Below, in pieces: positions 33,164 to 42,538 of a stretch of DNA of 64,000 bases (position 1 is the stretch's first letter; each line of letters starts with the position of its first letter). The notes beneath the pieces are model-generated. The model made no database searches. It had not been told where the DNA came from and was given only the letters and a program-made list of their open reading frames with translations. Both the position numbers and the translations under genes were made by a program. The DNA is from Bremia lactucae (lineage: Eukaryota > Oomycota > Peronosporomycetes > Peronosporales > Peronosporaceae): positions 5,339,683 through 5,403,682 of the forward strand of contig NC_090612.1 of NCBI RefSeq assembly GCF_004359215.1, read 5' to 3'.

Positions 33164-33682
33164 CCTTGCACAGAGACACGTGCAGGTGACCGTATGGGAG
33201 ATCGTACGGGCGATGATGGTTCATCCTTATCGTTGGATCTAATAGACGGTTTACTCGTCTATCAGAATGAGCCCTCTCATTCGAAGGCTCAAAGTCAGCC
33301 GCCTGACGTGTATCAGGCGACTGTTCCATTCTCCCCGAGTCGGCCACTTCATCTGACTCGCATTCGTAGTCGACCTCCAAAGAGGGGTCGTATTCACGTG
33401 GTGAATCACCACGTGCACTCGCAACATCTAGTGTTGTGCGAGTGGAAGACACTACGGCAGACGTTCCGTCTGCCGCAAGAGATAGCAATGCGTCACCCGC
33501 GGCTGCACGAACCGCAGCCGAAGGCGCAGCACTATCGTCACACCGCATGAGTTGATTCTTGATGCGATGGGATTTAAAATGATGGATTGGACCAATCAAA
33601 ATCGTTTTAAAAATTAAGTGGTCACATAGCGACCACTCCATCCAATGACATTCAGAGTGATTGTCGTTTAAGGGAGGGGTGA
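33164..33682 (-). CDS. antisense ORF of Gypsy family B, N-terminal part (partial)
   Basis: On the minus strand a frame is open from about 33716 to the gap: SAAPSAAVRAAAGDALLSLA, SARGDSPREYDPSLEVDYEC, ESDEVADSGRMEQSPDTRQA. The plus-strand copy at 57377-57844 reads SAAPSAAVHAAAGYALLSLS, GARGDTPSECDSSLEVDVKC, ESDEMVDLRRTEQSPDYCQA. The plus strand of this block is also open for 118 codons, so strand choice rests on the recurrent similarity further along in the other copies. The LTR at 33683 and the purine tract before it show the element itself is plus-oriented, making this frame antisense. Composition is Ala/Ser-rich then acidic. Confidence 0.5.
33671..33682 (+). other. polypurine tract before 3' LTR B
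   Basis: AGGGAGGGGTGA directly precedes TGTAACGGGG. Equivalent tracts abut LTRs at 49242 and 57299 (minus strand), fixing element orientation. Confidence 0.7.
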
Positions 33683-34134
33683 TGTAACGGGGTGTATCGT
33701 TACATGAAATTAACACTTAAAGGTTGTTAATTAATATATTATCTAAAAGGTAGATAATATTTGGAGGATATTACTTTATATAGTAATATTCAGAATTCTT
33801 ATCCATAAATAAGTATCGACCATTATATCTATTTATTCCGCAGACTAATCAGCTGTACGAGTAATCAAAGAGAGTTACAGATAAGATAGAGATAAGAATT
33901 CATTTACATGTTTAGTATTAGATTATAATTAAGTCAGCATTTACAAAGATAGATCAAGAGACACTTAATTATATTTAATAGAATTTTCATTTTACCCTCT
34001 TAAGCTAACTACCTTAAGAGAAGTCTTCCTCTGCACGTACAGTGTACGTCAATTAACGTAGGGCACCACTCGCAACTGAAGCAGTGCGAAGTGGACTTGT
34101 ACTGAAACAGTACAAGTCATAGTGCCCCGTTACA
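33683..34134 (+). repeat. LTR family B, complete
   Basis: 452 bp, TGTAACGGGG...CCCCGTTACA. Other copies are at 24969-25099 (cut by gap), 39873-40152 (minus, partial), 44305-44741 (minus) and 56836-57298 (minus). Near the end it has repeated GAAGCAGTGCGAAGTGGACT and an AGTACAAGTC pair. Confidence 0.88.
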
Positions 34135-35640
34135 ATGCGTCTTTACGCCCGGCCGTAAACAGTCCTCACCTCTTGCAAAAGAATAGCGAGATATTTGTCT
34201 TTCTTCGCGGAGTATAGCTTCTCCGAGGACTATAAATCAGGACGAATTAACGTCGTCGCTGATGCCCTTTCGCGCCGGCCCAATTATGAACCGGCTCCGC
34301 AAATCAACATTAAGCATAAGGCCGCTCTCGCAAAAATAAGTATTCCGTCGTCAACATTACTTCACGATCTTAGAAGAGCTTATATCAAGAAGATAAGGCT
34401 CTTAAAGGGTTGATGGATATCATTAAAACTACATTACAATAGCCTTGAAACGATTGTCGAAAACGTATCGATACACAACACGGAATGGGTTATTGTATTA
34501 ACAGCCATTGCTCTCGACACACCTCGTGTCCTCATCCCCACCCATACTGATTTGCGCTTACGCACCATGTATGTGTGCCACGATGCACCAATAAGTGGGC
34601 ATCGTGGACAAAAAAGACTTATCTCACGATAGGTGGCGACTTTACTGGCCACGCCAGTATGAATTTGTCCGCAAGAGCGAAGCCCAGTGCTTCATCACGT
34701 GCTCCATTACAGATTCTGCCTGTTCCGGTAGAGTGTTGGCAGTCCGAATCGATGGACTTCGTCTTCGGATTTCCTGAAGACGATCACACGAATAATGGTA
34801 GTCTTGTGTTTGTTGATCGTTTCAGCAAGATAGTGCATCTTGCTACAGTTCCGGATTCGACCACAACCTTTAGCTGTGGTCGTATCTTTGTTGACACGAT
34901 ATTTCGACTCTTTGGGTTACCCCGTGAGCTGGTTCCGGCATTAAAAACTAATCATAAAAGCTCATTTAACAGACGCGGTGACACGTGACATCGATTGAAT
35001 GCCCTGTCGTTGCGATTAAATACTTCTTGAAAAAGTTTGGATCGAAGATGGGGGACCAATGTCAGCCATTCGTAAGAGAATTATATGCTGCAACGTCACT
35101 TCACCAGAGTTCTTAGTGAGTTGGGTGAGGTCGCTTGCGCGCCCACCACACAAAAAGCGTGGCATCAGCGGGTTCGCGTATGCTTTTTCGACGAGACAGA
35201 TTGGGATCGGATGTGTGGAACTCAACACCAGAGCAGGTGATGACACGTTCAAAGCAAAAATGGAAGATGTCCTCCATGTCCAAGGAGCAAATTAAACCTG
35301 CTCAAAATCGGCCCGGCGCGAATTGGCATCAGCGACGACATTAAATCGCCTTAGTTTATATTCCACGGAGAAATGCTACTCCGCGAAGAGAGACAGCCAT
35401 CTTTGTTCGGGTCATCGCTCAGGTCACAGCTGCACCTGTTACGTTTTTAGAAGAGCGCTTGCAACTCTGAAGTTTAAGTGGAGTTTGATGGTGCCACAAT
35501 GCGCGTTGTGCGTAATGAATCGTATCAACTAGCGGCAACGGCAGATCTTGTTGATGGTCATTACTGGCTTCGGGCAACACACAGTCTTGAATTAATGTTG
35601 ACGGCCATGTCACCGCCGTGACGCTGCCTGAAAATTGATA
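34135..35640 (+). pseudogene. mosaic of Gypsy RNase H and integrase relics
   Basis: FFAEYSFSEDYKSGRINVVADALSRRP (34200-34280) ends an RNase H. PVECWQSESMDFVFGFPEDD and VFVDRFSKIVHL (34725-34840) are the integrase core up to GLPRELV (about 34934), where similarity stops. From about 35340 a short segment reads as RNase H on the opposite strand (STEKCYSAK complement). The pieces follow LTR B with no intervening internal start, so this is a composite of truncated copies. Confidence 0.75.
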
Positions 35641-35980
35641 TTATTTCGTTTCTCGTACTTATTAGCGATCCCAAGCATCATCGTTTCGTACATAGCGCAT
35701 CATTTTTGGTAGACAGATGTACATAATCCTAAGATCTTGCCACGTAATGGCTTCTTACTCGCGATTTGATTCTATCCAACAAACGGCTCTCACACGTATT
35801 CTGCCGTTGTAATTGGACAGTAAGCCGTGGAGATTATATCCGTACGAGTGTCAAATCCTTTGACACTCGAAAATCTTTACCATCCCGCACTTATAAATCA
35901 AGTACATTTTGTTTTGCTCAGTGTAAGTCACTCCTTTTTAGCGCGATTCTCAAACGGCCCGAGGCAACCACCAATTCCTC
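35641..35980. promoter_or_regulatory. upstream region of the large zinc-motif gene, with initiator-like TCACTCC
   Basis: TCACTCC at 35928-35934 fits TCAYTYY and lies about 47 bases before the ATG at 35981. TATAAAT is at about 35892. No gene recognised in this stretch. Confidence 0.35.
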
Positions 35981-38900
35981 ATGGCGCACGCTCGTCGGCG
36001 GCCGGCAGCGCCAGTGGCCATGTCGGCACGCAAGTCTGCTCCTGTGTCGGCCGGTGGCGTGAATGTGCGTCGCCTAATGCTGTCGCGAGAGATGGCGGCG
36101 GAGGCATCTATGATTGACGAAGAAAAGGAACTGGTAGAAGAGTCTAATCACGAGTGCGGAAGCCCCTTTTGTCGGCAAGTTCTTTCGAATCGCTATGCTC
36201 GATTCTGCGAGGACAATCCCATATGTCAGCGCTATCGAGCGCTTAAGCTCCAGTGCCTGGCGAATGCCCAGGGAAAGGACGATGAAGCGGTCTCGAACTC
36301 AATGGCTCTTGGATACATAGAAGTAGGAGAGAAAAGGAAAAAGGAGGAACTTTTCGTTTCTAATGGAAAGACAGAACTTTTGGCTACGGTGGAGAAAAGG
36401 AAACGATACTTGAGTGAAGAGAGTACACATTCAAATAGTAGTCCTAGACAAAAAGAAACCTTGGTGAAGAAATGTAGAGAAGGAGAAGAAAAGGATCAGT
36501 CGAATCGGAAGAAGCGATTGAAGCGCAATGCCAGTGAAAGAAAAGACACGGAAGCGGTAGCTGGATCGACTCGCACTAGGTCACCTAGTGTGGTGTCCTC
36601 AGCCTCTTCGGTGGATTCTGCCATCGCTTCCGAGAGCTTGGAAACAAAGCGATTAAACTTACGCTCTATGCAGACAAGACAGGCTGCAAAGACTAGAAAT
36701 GACGTAGAGGACGGGAAGACGGTAACGACGGTGAAAAAGCGTCGATTAGTACGACCTGTGAGAACTGATGAGTCGCGCTCGCCCTTATCACCTCCAATCT
36801 TAACGGTGTCAGATGTTTCCGAAGCAGCGTGGACAATACCACGGGCAAACCCTGCGCGATTAAAAACTGCAGCGCAAGCAATTAAGAACATGACGGTGGA
36901 CCTCGTACCATTAGGCGTTGGCAATCAGGCGGGCGTTGCGGGTGGAGGACGATACGTGCAAAATGGAAACCGATCTGCAACACAATCGCTAGATACCGCT
37001 GGCACCCGAGCAAAGGCCCCTCATCTGACAAAGTTTGCTTTACCCGCTGTTGCTTTACCGGCTGTAGCACCTTCAAGCGTTTTGTTGAAACGTACACAGC
37101 GACCACAGCCGTCTGTAGAATTACCTACTGTGCCACATTCTCAATTGCAATTGCCGCCACTTCATATTCAACCTTTGTTGAATCTTCCTACTGTATCTCG
37201 TCAGGCACGGTTTGCTTTTAAAGAAAAACCCGCTGCGATTGTTGATTCAAATACTTCAGCAGAATTACATAAACGAATGGTACGAACGCGTGGAATGCGG
37301 CGGATTTCTACAGCTGACTACTTACGCCGCAGAAATAGTGACACGCAACCACAAGAAGGGCTGCAAAGCTGTCGACCTTCGCGCTCCCCGTCGTTGGAAC
37401 GATTCACTGACTTTCCTCCCGCTTCCACGCACGGGCTAGAAATTTTCGAGCATCGTGTCCGCGATAGTCCGCACGTGCTTAATATACCCGAGTTTCGTGG
37501 CCGTGATGGTATTTCTTCGTCTAACAGATCGTCTAGATCTATCGAAGATTCTCGTTGGCCGTATCTAGAAGGAAATGCTAGATTACAGCGGCCAAGTTAT
37601 GATTCAAAAAGTCGAGACAGGAGAGATGGACAAGGTGACTTTGTTGTTAGCGACCAGAACAAAGCAGTGCCATGGAAAGCTCGCAGCGTTTCTCCTCGTG
37701 TCAAATATCCTCTGTGGCCACAAGATTCGTCTTTTTTTAAAGATGGCAGCAGCGGAAACAATCACTCACTAGAAATGTCCTATAGCACATCGCCACCTCT
37801 TGTGACGCAAACAGCGTATCGAAAAGACCATTCGCGTGAACAGCCTAAGCCTATACGCCGTTCTGAAAGTCCTCGCCATCGTGATTTTAAACACTCGCCC
37901 GGAAAACAAAGTGATCTTATCGACGATTTGTGGGATAAAGATTTGCCAACTTTCTCGTACCACGAAGCTTTTCTTCCACGATTGCTGTACGTGTTTATTC
38001 ATGTACTACCTCAATCGTTGGCAGCTATTATGAATGTAACGAAGAAACCAAGAAAAATGAACTGGTATCTTAAGTACGTGGAGCGAATTGAGCGGCTTTG
38101 CAAATCATTTGATCTTCAAATTAAAGTTGAAGGCTTAAAAGCAATTGTGAATGTTCAAGGACGGGAGTGGTTTATGTTAGAAAGCACGTCGACGGTGATA
38201 TTGCATTTGGAAATTATTAAGACTTTACGAGCTGAGGCCCTTTCGTGGCGTCGCTTGTATGAAGAAATGGAGCAATCTCTGACACACTACCAAGAAAAAG
38301 TTGGTGAAGAAACGAATCAAAGCTTTGTCTTTGTTCGTGCTTGGAATGAACTTAAAAGTAAAAGGAATTATCTCTCTGTTCCACGACAAACCAACTTTTT
38401 CTGTGGTGCGCGACTTCATCATTGGAACTTCGTCGTTGGAAAGGTAGAAATTGGAAGTGGGAGCTTTGAAGAAAAGCGCGAGGCATTTCGCCTGGCCACG
38501 ACTAGTGCACTTGAGTTTTTATTAAATTGTGGTCGAGGTTTGGAGCGTCCAAGTCGTAAAGTTTCAAGAAATTGGTCGCATGCACTGAAAGAAGAGCCTA
38601 TGTCACGAAAAAGCTATCAAAGCTCAAGTCGCGAATCTTCTACGAGCGCAGTACGAGCAACAGATCAAGAAAATGTTCCATTATTAGACTCTGCGCTATC
38701 TGCTGGTCGACCATCCACGCAGGAACGTACGACTAAAACGATATCTACCAGGGCGCTGGTGCCGAAGAAAAAGCGAAGCGATTTGGAGGAGTCTAGTGCT
38801 CAAGTTCCTTCAGTGTCCCAGCCTCATCGTCTTGTCGAGCCGTCTTCATCTCCTGTTGCAATCATACCAGTAACCGATTGTATCACGAGCCAAAACAATT

Positions 38901-39460
38901 TAGACCTGGGTGGGAAAGTCGAATTGGGTAAGTGGTGTGCGCTTATTGTATTATTCGCCGTCTATTACATGCTGACTGTACAATGTGTGAATTATTTAGA
39001 TGTTGGCAATCGGAGCACTGCCTCAGATCTTGCAATGCTGTCGACAAGAGCGCCATCTCGTCCTTCAAATGAGAACCTCAATGCGTCCGAAATACTATTT
39101 AAATCCACGCCGCCTGTCCTGCTCGCAGTGCCAACCCTTTCTAACGTATCGGCTCAATCTGTAGAAACTAAAAAATTGGTAACGCCCTCACTTACGTCGA
39201 CTGCTTCACGAGGTGATAGCGTTTCCACTCCCAAGATTGTGAGCCTGACAGCATCTTTGAGTGGATCTCGAGTGGATAATGCTGGCCAATCTATAGAGAA
39301 AAACGATTTGACATCTCGACCGAAAATAGTCTTATCTCCGCGTTGGTGTATGATGTGTGAGATGATTCGCCTTCGCAAACCGGATGGAGAACGATGTTTA
39401 CGATGTCAGAAGAATGGTAATTCAGCTAATGTAATGTTGGACGCCGTACTTGGACCTTAA
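35981..39460 (+). CDS. large uncharacterised protein with zinc motifs and a dsRBD-like segment
   Basis: I do not recognise this gene. The continuous frame has 1159 codons, but 38928-38999 looks like a 72-base intron, giving 1135 residues. Visible: a Cys cluster C59-x4-C64-x11-C76-x5-C82, reminiscent of small zinc fingers in chromatin regulators; a long Lys/Arg/Ser-rich disordered part (100-650); a folded-looking part from about 660 (EAFLPRLLYVFIHVL, WYLKYVERIERLCKSFD); a segment at about 795-850 with a dsRNA-binding-like ending (FEEKREAFRLATTSALEFLL); and a C-terminal CxxC-x13-CxxC (WCMMCEMIRLRKPDGERCLRC). Many basic clusters suggest a nuclear protein. The first ATG is used; the frame stays open without damage, so the gene is probably expressed. 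Function unknown. Confidence 0.7.
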   Translation: MAHARRRPAAPVAMSARKSAPVSAGGVNVRRLMLSREMAAEASMIDEEKELVEESNHECGSPFCRQVLSNRYARFCEDNPICQRYRALKLQCLANAQGKDDEAVSNSMALGYIEVGEKRKKEELFVSNGKTELLATVEKRKRYLSEESTHSNSSPRQKETLVKKCREGEEKDQSNRKKRLKRNASERKDTEAVAGSTRTRSPSVVSSASSVDSAIASESLETKRLNLRSMQTRQAAKTRNDVEDGKTVTTVKKRRLVRPVRTDESRSPLSPPILTVSDVSEAAWTIPRANPARLKTAAQAIKNMTVDLVPLGVGNQAGVAGGGRYVQNGNRSATQSLDTAGTRAKAPHLTKFALPAVALPAVAPSSVLLKRTQRPQPSVELPTVPHSQLQLPPLHIQPLLNLPTVSRQARFAFKEKPAAIVDSNTSAELHKRMVRTRGMRRISTADYLRRRNSDTQPQEGLQSCRPSRSPSLERFTDFPPASTHGLEIFEHRVRDSPHVLNIPEFRGRDGISSSNRSSRSIEDSRWPYLEGNARLQRPSYDSKSRDRRDGQGDFVVSDQNKAVPWKARSVSPRVKYPLWPQDSSFFKDGSSGNNHSLEMSYSTSPPLVTQTAYRKDHSREQPKPIRRSESPRHRDFKHSPGKQSDLIDDLWDKDLPTFSYHEAFLPRLLYVFIHVLPQSLAAIMNVTKKPRKMNWYLKYVERIERLCKSFDLQIKVEGLKAIVNVQGREWFMLESTSTVILHLEIIKTLRAEALSWRRLYEEMEQSLTHYQEKVGEETNQSFVFVRAWNELKSKRNYLSVPRQTNFFCGARLHHWNFVVGKVEIGSGSFEEKREAFRLATTSALEFLLNCGRGLERPSRKVSRNWSHALKEEPMSRKSYQSSSRESSTSAVRATDQENVPLLDSALSAGRPSTQERTTKTISTRALVPKKKRSDLEESSAQVPSVSQPHRLVEPSSSPVAIIPVTDCITSQNNLDLGGKVELGKWCALIVLFAVYYMLTVQCVNYLDVGNRSTASDLAMLSTRAPSRPSNENLNASEILFKSTPPVLLAVPTLSNVSAQSVETKKLVTPSLTSTASRGDSVSTPKIVSLTASLSGSRVDNAGQSIEKNDLTSRPKIVLSPRWCMMCEMIRLRKPDGERCLRCQKNGNSANVMLDAVLGP
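38928..38999 (+). other. in-frame intron that mimics a membrane segment
   Basis: GTAAGT donor, CTGAC branch-like site at 38972-38976, TTATTTAG acceptor, 72 bases, so no frame change if retained. Translated, it gives a hydrophobic GKWCALIVLFAVYYMLTVQC that would be the only membrane-like segment of the protein. Splicing joins VEL to DVGNRS. Confidence 0.8.
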
Positions 39461-39872
39461 GTTGGCGATGAAGTTGTTTCGAATGGGTTTTGTGATCATT
39501 TTGGAGATTTTGATCGCGGTTTTATATTTATAAGTTAAGTGAAGAAGGCATATGATCTGGCTGGCTCACTAAAGTGAGAGTGACAAAATTCGTATCTAGT
39601 ATCGAAAATGATATTTTCATACAATTTAGTGCTATATTTAATTTGATTGGACCGAGGTAGATAAAGCGGTTTAAGCCGATCGTCGTCGTTTATTTTAGGA
39701 AAAAAAGAATGCCATAATTTCTCGAAGCAAGAAAAAAGCCGCTTGGACCTTTGTCCATATATACTTTACAGAAGCACTACAATTTCGGCTACCCACACAA
39801 ACCGAAAATTTGTCGCCTTCATTCCCAAAAACCAAATAATCCTATGTAATTATTATAATTTCAATTTCCTTC
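39461..39872. other. intergenic, nothing recognised
   Basis: AT-rich 3' flank of the preceding gene, up to an LTR B fragment. Confidence 0.5.
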
Positions 39873-40152
39873 AGGGCTGTCGGCTTGTACTGCTTCAGTA
39901 CAAGTTCACTTCGCACTACTTCAGTGCGAGTGGTGCCTCACGTCACTTCACGTACACTTGCTTTTAAGAGGCTTAATTAAAAACATAATTTAATATAATC
40001 AAGTCCTTCTATTTCTATCTATTTTATACTAACTTAATTATAAGCTAATACAAAACATGTAGTAAAGTCTGATCTGTCTCTCTCTTTGCGGGCATCCAGC
40101 GCTGACGGGATCGCGGATAAAGTAGATATAATGGCCTATATCTGTTGTCAAG
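39873..40152 (-). repeat. LTR family B fragment
   Basis: Matches 44320-44615 in the same orientation (GACTTGTACTGCTTCAGTA-like start, CAAAACATGTAGTAAAGTCT, then GCGCTGACGGGATCGCGG). The TGTAACGGGG terminus and the far part are missing; it is joined to sequence leading into the Copia element. Confidence 0.75.
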
Positions 40153-40411
40153 GACGCTGAAAAAGAGACGTCTCGAGCAGCAAAACAGTGGATACCGGTT
40201 TATACCGGTAGATTTCGGTAATGACGCCATGCGGTTACGTCATTGGAATGACGTCAGTTTGATGACGTCATAAGCTTCTAGAAGGTTCCGGAAGCGCTGG
40301 TTGGCTAGAAGTAATGGTTGGCTTAGAGATAGCAACAGGTTTGCGAACTAAGTCCTTAAATATATTTACTTTGCATTTGCCAACTAGTGCTCTTGACCAA
40401 TTCATTAGGGT
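40153..40411. other. Copia 5' flank or leader with repeated TGACGTCA sites
   Basis: Between the LTR B fragment and the Copia gag. Two perfect TGACGTCA palindromes lie at 40249-40256 and 40263-40270, with related TTACGTCA and TGACGCCA nearby, and a doubled TACCGGT. These are classical bZIP (CRE/ATF) targets. The boundaries of a Copia LTR could not be set. Confidence 0.4.
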
Positions 40412-42438
40412 ATGAGCCCAAGACCAACTGACTCTGCTGCCTCCGCCCCTGCCTTCGCTCTTGCCATGGACACCTCTGCCACTCCGACCGCCCGCATCAA
40501 CAAGTTTGACGGCGCGAACTTCCACCTGTGGAAATTCAAGATGCAGATGGTGCTGGAAGAGCGGGACTTATGGGATGTGGTGAGCGAGGAGGTGAAGCCT
40601 GAGCACTTGACAAACCCACTGGACCAGTCGACTTACAAACGAAAGTCGCGCAAGGCCATGGCAATAATCTATCTCGCAATGGAGGATTCGCAGTTGCCTT
40701 TGGTTCGGTCGGCTAATGGCACGTATGATGCATGGTCGCGTCTTGAAGGGCATTCGAGAAGAAGAGTTTGACGAACAAGCTTTTCTTACGTCGACGCTTC
40801 TTCACGACGATGACGGACGAAGGTGATGACGTGCTTCAGCACATCAATAAGATCAAGACATTGGCGGAACAGCTCGACGCAGTGGGCGCTCCAGTCAGCG
40901 AAGACGATCTGGTCATCACGCTTCTGGCAAGTTTAAGCGAGTCGTACGCGTTTCTGATTACGGCGTTGGAGTCAAGATCCGACTCGTTGTCGTGGGAACT
41001 CGTGACGTCTCGGCTAATGCATGAAGACATGAAACGCAAGGAACAAGGTGGCGGCGTTGATGGAGTCGCGCACGGGCAAGGACAGGTGTTTATGACAACG
41101 GACAACGGACGGCGTAAGGGACGCCAAGCGGCTGCCAAGACTAGCAGTGTCTGCCACTATTGTGTAGAACACGGGCATTGGATCGGCAAGTGCCCTGTGA
41201 GAATTCGTGAGAACGCTGACCGGCAACGGCCGGCACAGCGTGCAAACATCGCGCAAAGCGAAGACGACTCTGGTGATTTTCTCTTCTCGGTTGGTGGAAA
41301 CTCAAGAACCACCAAGTCGAGTTGCGTATGGCTGGTTGACTCGGGTGCAACGCAGCACATGACATTCTCGAAAGAGATTATGACAAACTACAAGGATATT
41401 TCTCCGGTGGAAGTTCATCTTGCAGACGATGGTGTTGTTCAAGCGATCGGGACTGGTGACATTGTAATGTCAATGAAGACGCCCTATGGAAATAAGAAGG
41501 GTATGCTTCGCGGAGTGTGGCATATCCCAAAGCTATCGCGCAATCTTTTCTCTGTTGGACGTTTCACAAAGGATGTTGGACCAGTCACGTTCGAAAGCGA
41601 TGGCTGTTTTGTCAAGGCAAAAGGGATGCAATAGAAGCTTGGAGCCCGCGAGGACAAAGGGCTGTTTAAGCTGTGCATGATGCCTGTCAGTACTGACGAA
41701 GCCAATGTGACAAGCTCGTCGGGATGCCATGGTTACACCACTTCGTACCTCTGGCACCTTCGACTTGGGCACACACATAGTGGTCTAGACACTATCGTCA
41801 AAAGGAATTATGGCATTGGCATTGTTTTTACTTCGGTCAAACAGTGGGAGCTGTGCGATGGTTGTGCGCTTGGCAGACAAACGCGAGTAAGTTTTATGCC
41901 AAAGTCGCTTCATCATGCAAAGAAACTGCTGGAATTTATTCACAGTGATGTGTGTGGACCTATGCAGTCAGCGACTTTCAGCGGCAAGCGGTGTTTCTTC
42001 ACTTTCACGGACGAGTACTCGCACTTTACCACGGTATTTTTGCTGCGAAACAAGTCTGAAGTTGCCTATAAATTTGCCGAGTTCGTTGCGTTCGCTGAAA
42101 CTCAGACTGGCAAAGTTGTCAAAGCTATTCGCTGCGATAATGGTGGCGAGTACACGTCGGGTGACATGGCCAAGCTCTGCAAGCGGCGCGGTATCGAGCA
42201 AAAGTTCACGCCACCTTAAACTCCAGCTAAACGGAGTAGCTGAACGCATGAACCGGGCTGGTAGAATGTGCAAGATGTTTGATTGAGCACGCTGGACTGC
42301 CAAAGACATATTGGGGCGAAGCAGTTATGACTTCCGCTTTTCCTCGCAATCGTTGCCCAACGCGTGGTATTGTTATGGATAAGTCACCGTACCAAGTTTG
42401 GGCTGGAAGAAAACCTGTGCTGACGAATTTGAAGGTTT
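40412..42438 (+). mobile_element. Ty1/Copia element, gag to integrase, cut by gap
   Basis: Gag from ATG 40412 (INKFDGANFHLWKFKMQMVL), broken by an apparent one-base deletion near 40750, continuing as NKLFLRRRFFTTMTDEGDD at 40771. CCHC knuckle CHYCVEHGHWIGKC (41152-41193). Protease WLVDSGATQHMT (41329-41364). An in-frame TAG at 41632-41634 ends the long frame. Integrase with HLRLGH...CDGC (41757-41865), then HSDVCGPM and FTDEYSHF with the first catalytic Asp, CDNGGEY with the second, then a frame break at about 42216 before LNGVAERMNRA. Reverse transcriptase and RNase H would lie in or beyond the gap and are not seen to its right. Non-autonomous as read. Confidence 0.9.
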
Positions 42439-42538
42439 NNNNNNNNNNNNNNNNNNNNNNNNNNNNNNNNNNNNNNNNNNNNNNNNNNNNNNNNNNNNNN
42501 NNNNNNNNNNNNNNNNNNNNNNNNNNNNNNNNNNNNNN
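42439..42538. other. assembly gap (100 N)
   Basis: Exactly 100 N between a plus-strand Copia and a minus-strand Gypsy, hence it hides a junction of at least two elements. Confidence 0.99.

Noticed and set aside
33194..33550. Plus-strand 118-codon open frame opposite to the antisense frame of family B
   Set aside because: Both strands are open in this block. The minus-strand reading has protein-like composition and continues, in the related copies, into blocks conserved between families, so the plus frame is taken as a shadow.
38928..38999. Transmembrane helix in the large protein
   Set aside because: The hydrophobic stretch coincides exactly with a canonical intron.
40249..40270. TGACGTCA pair as a target-site duplication
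   Set aside because: The copies are 6 bases apart with no element between them.
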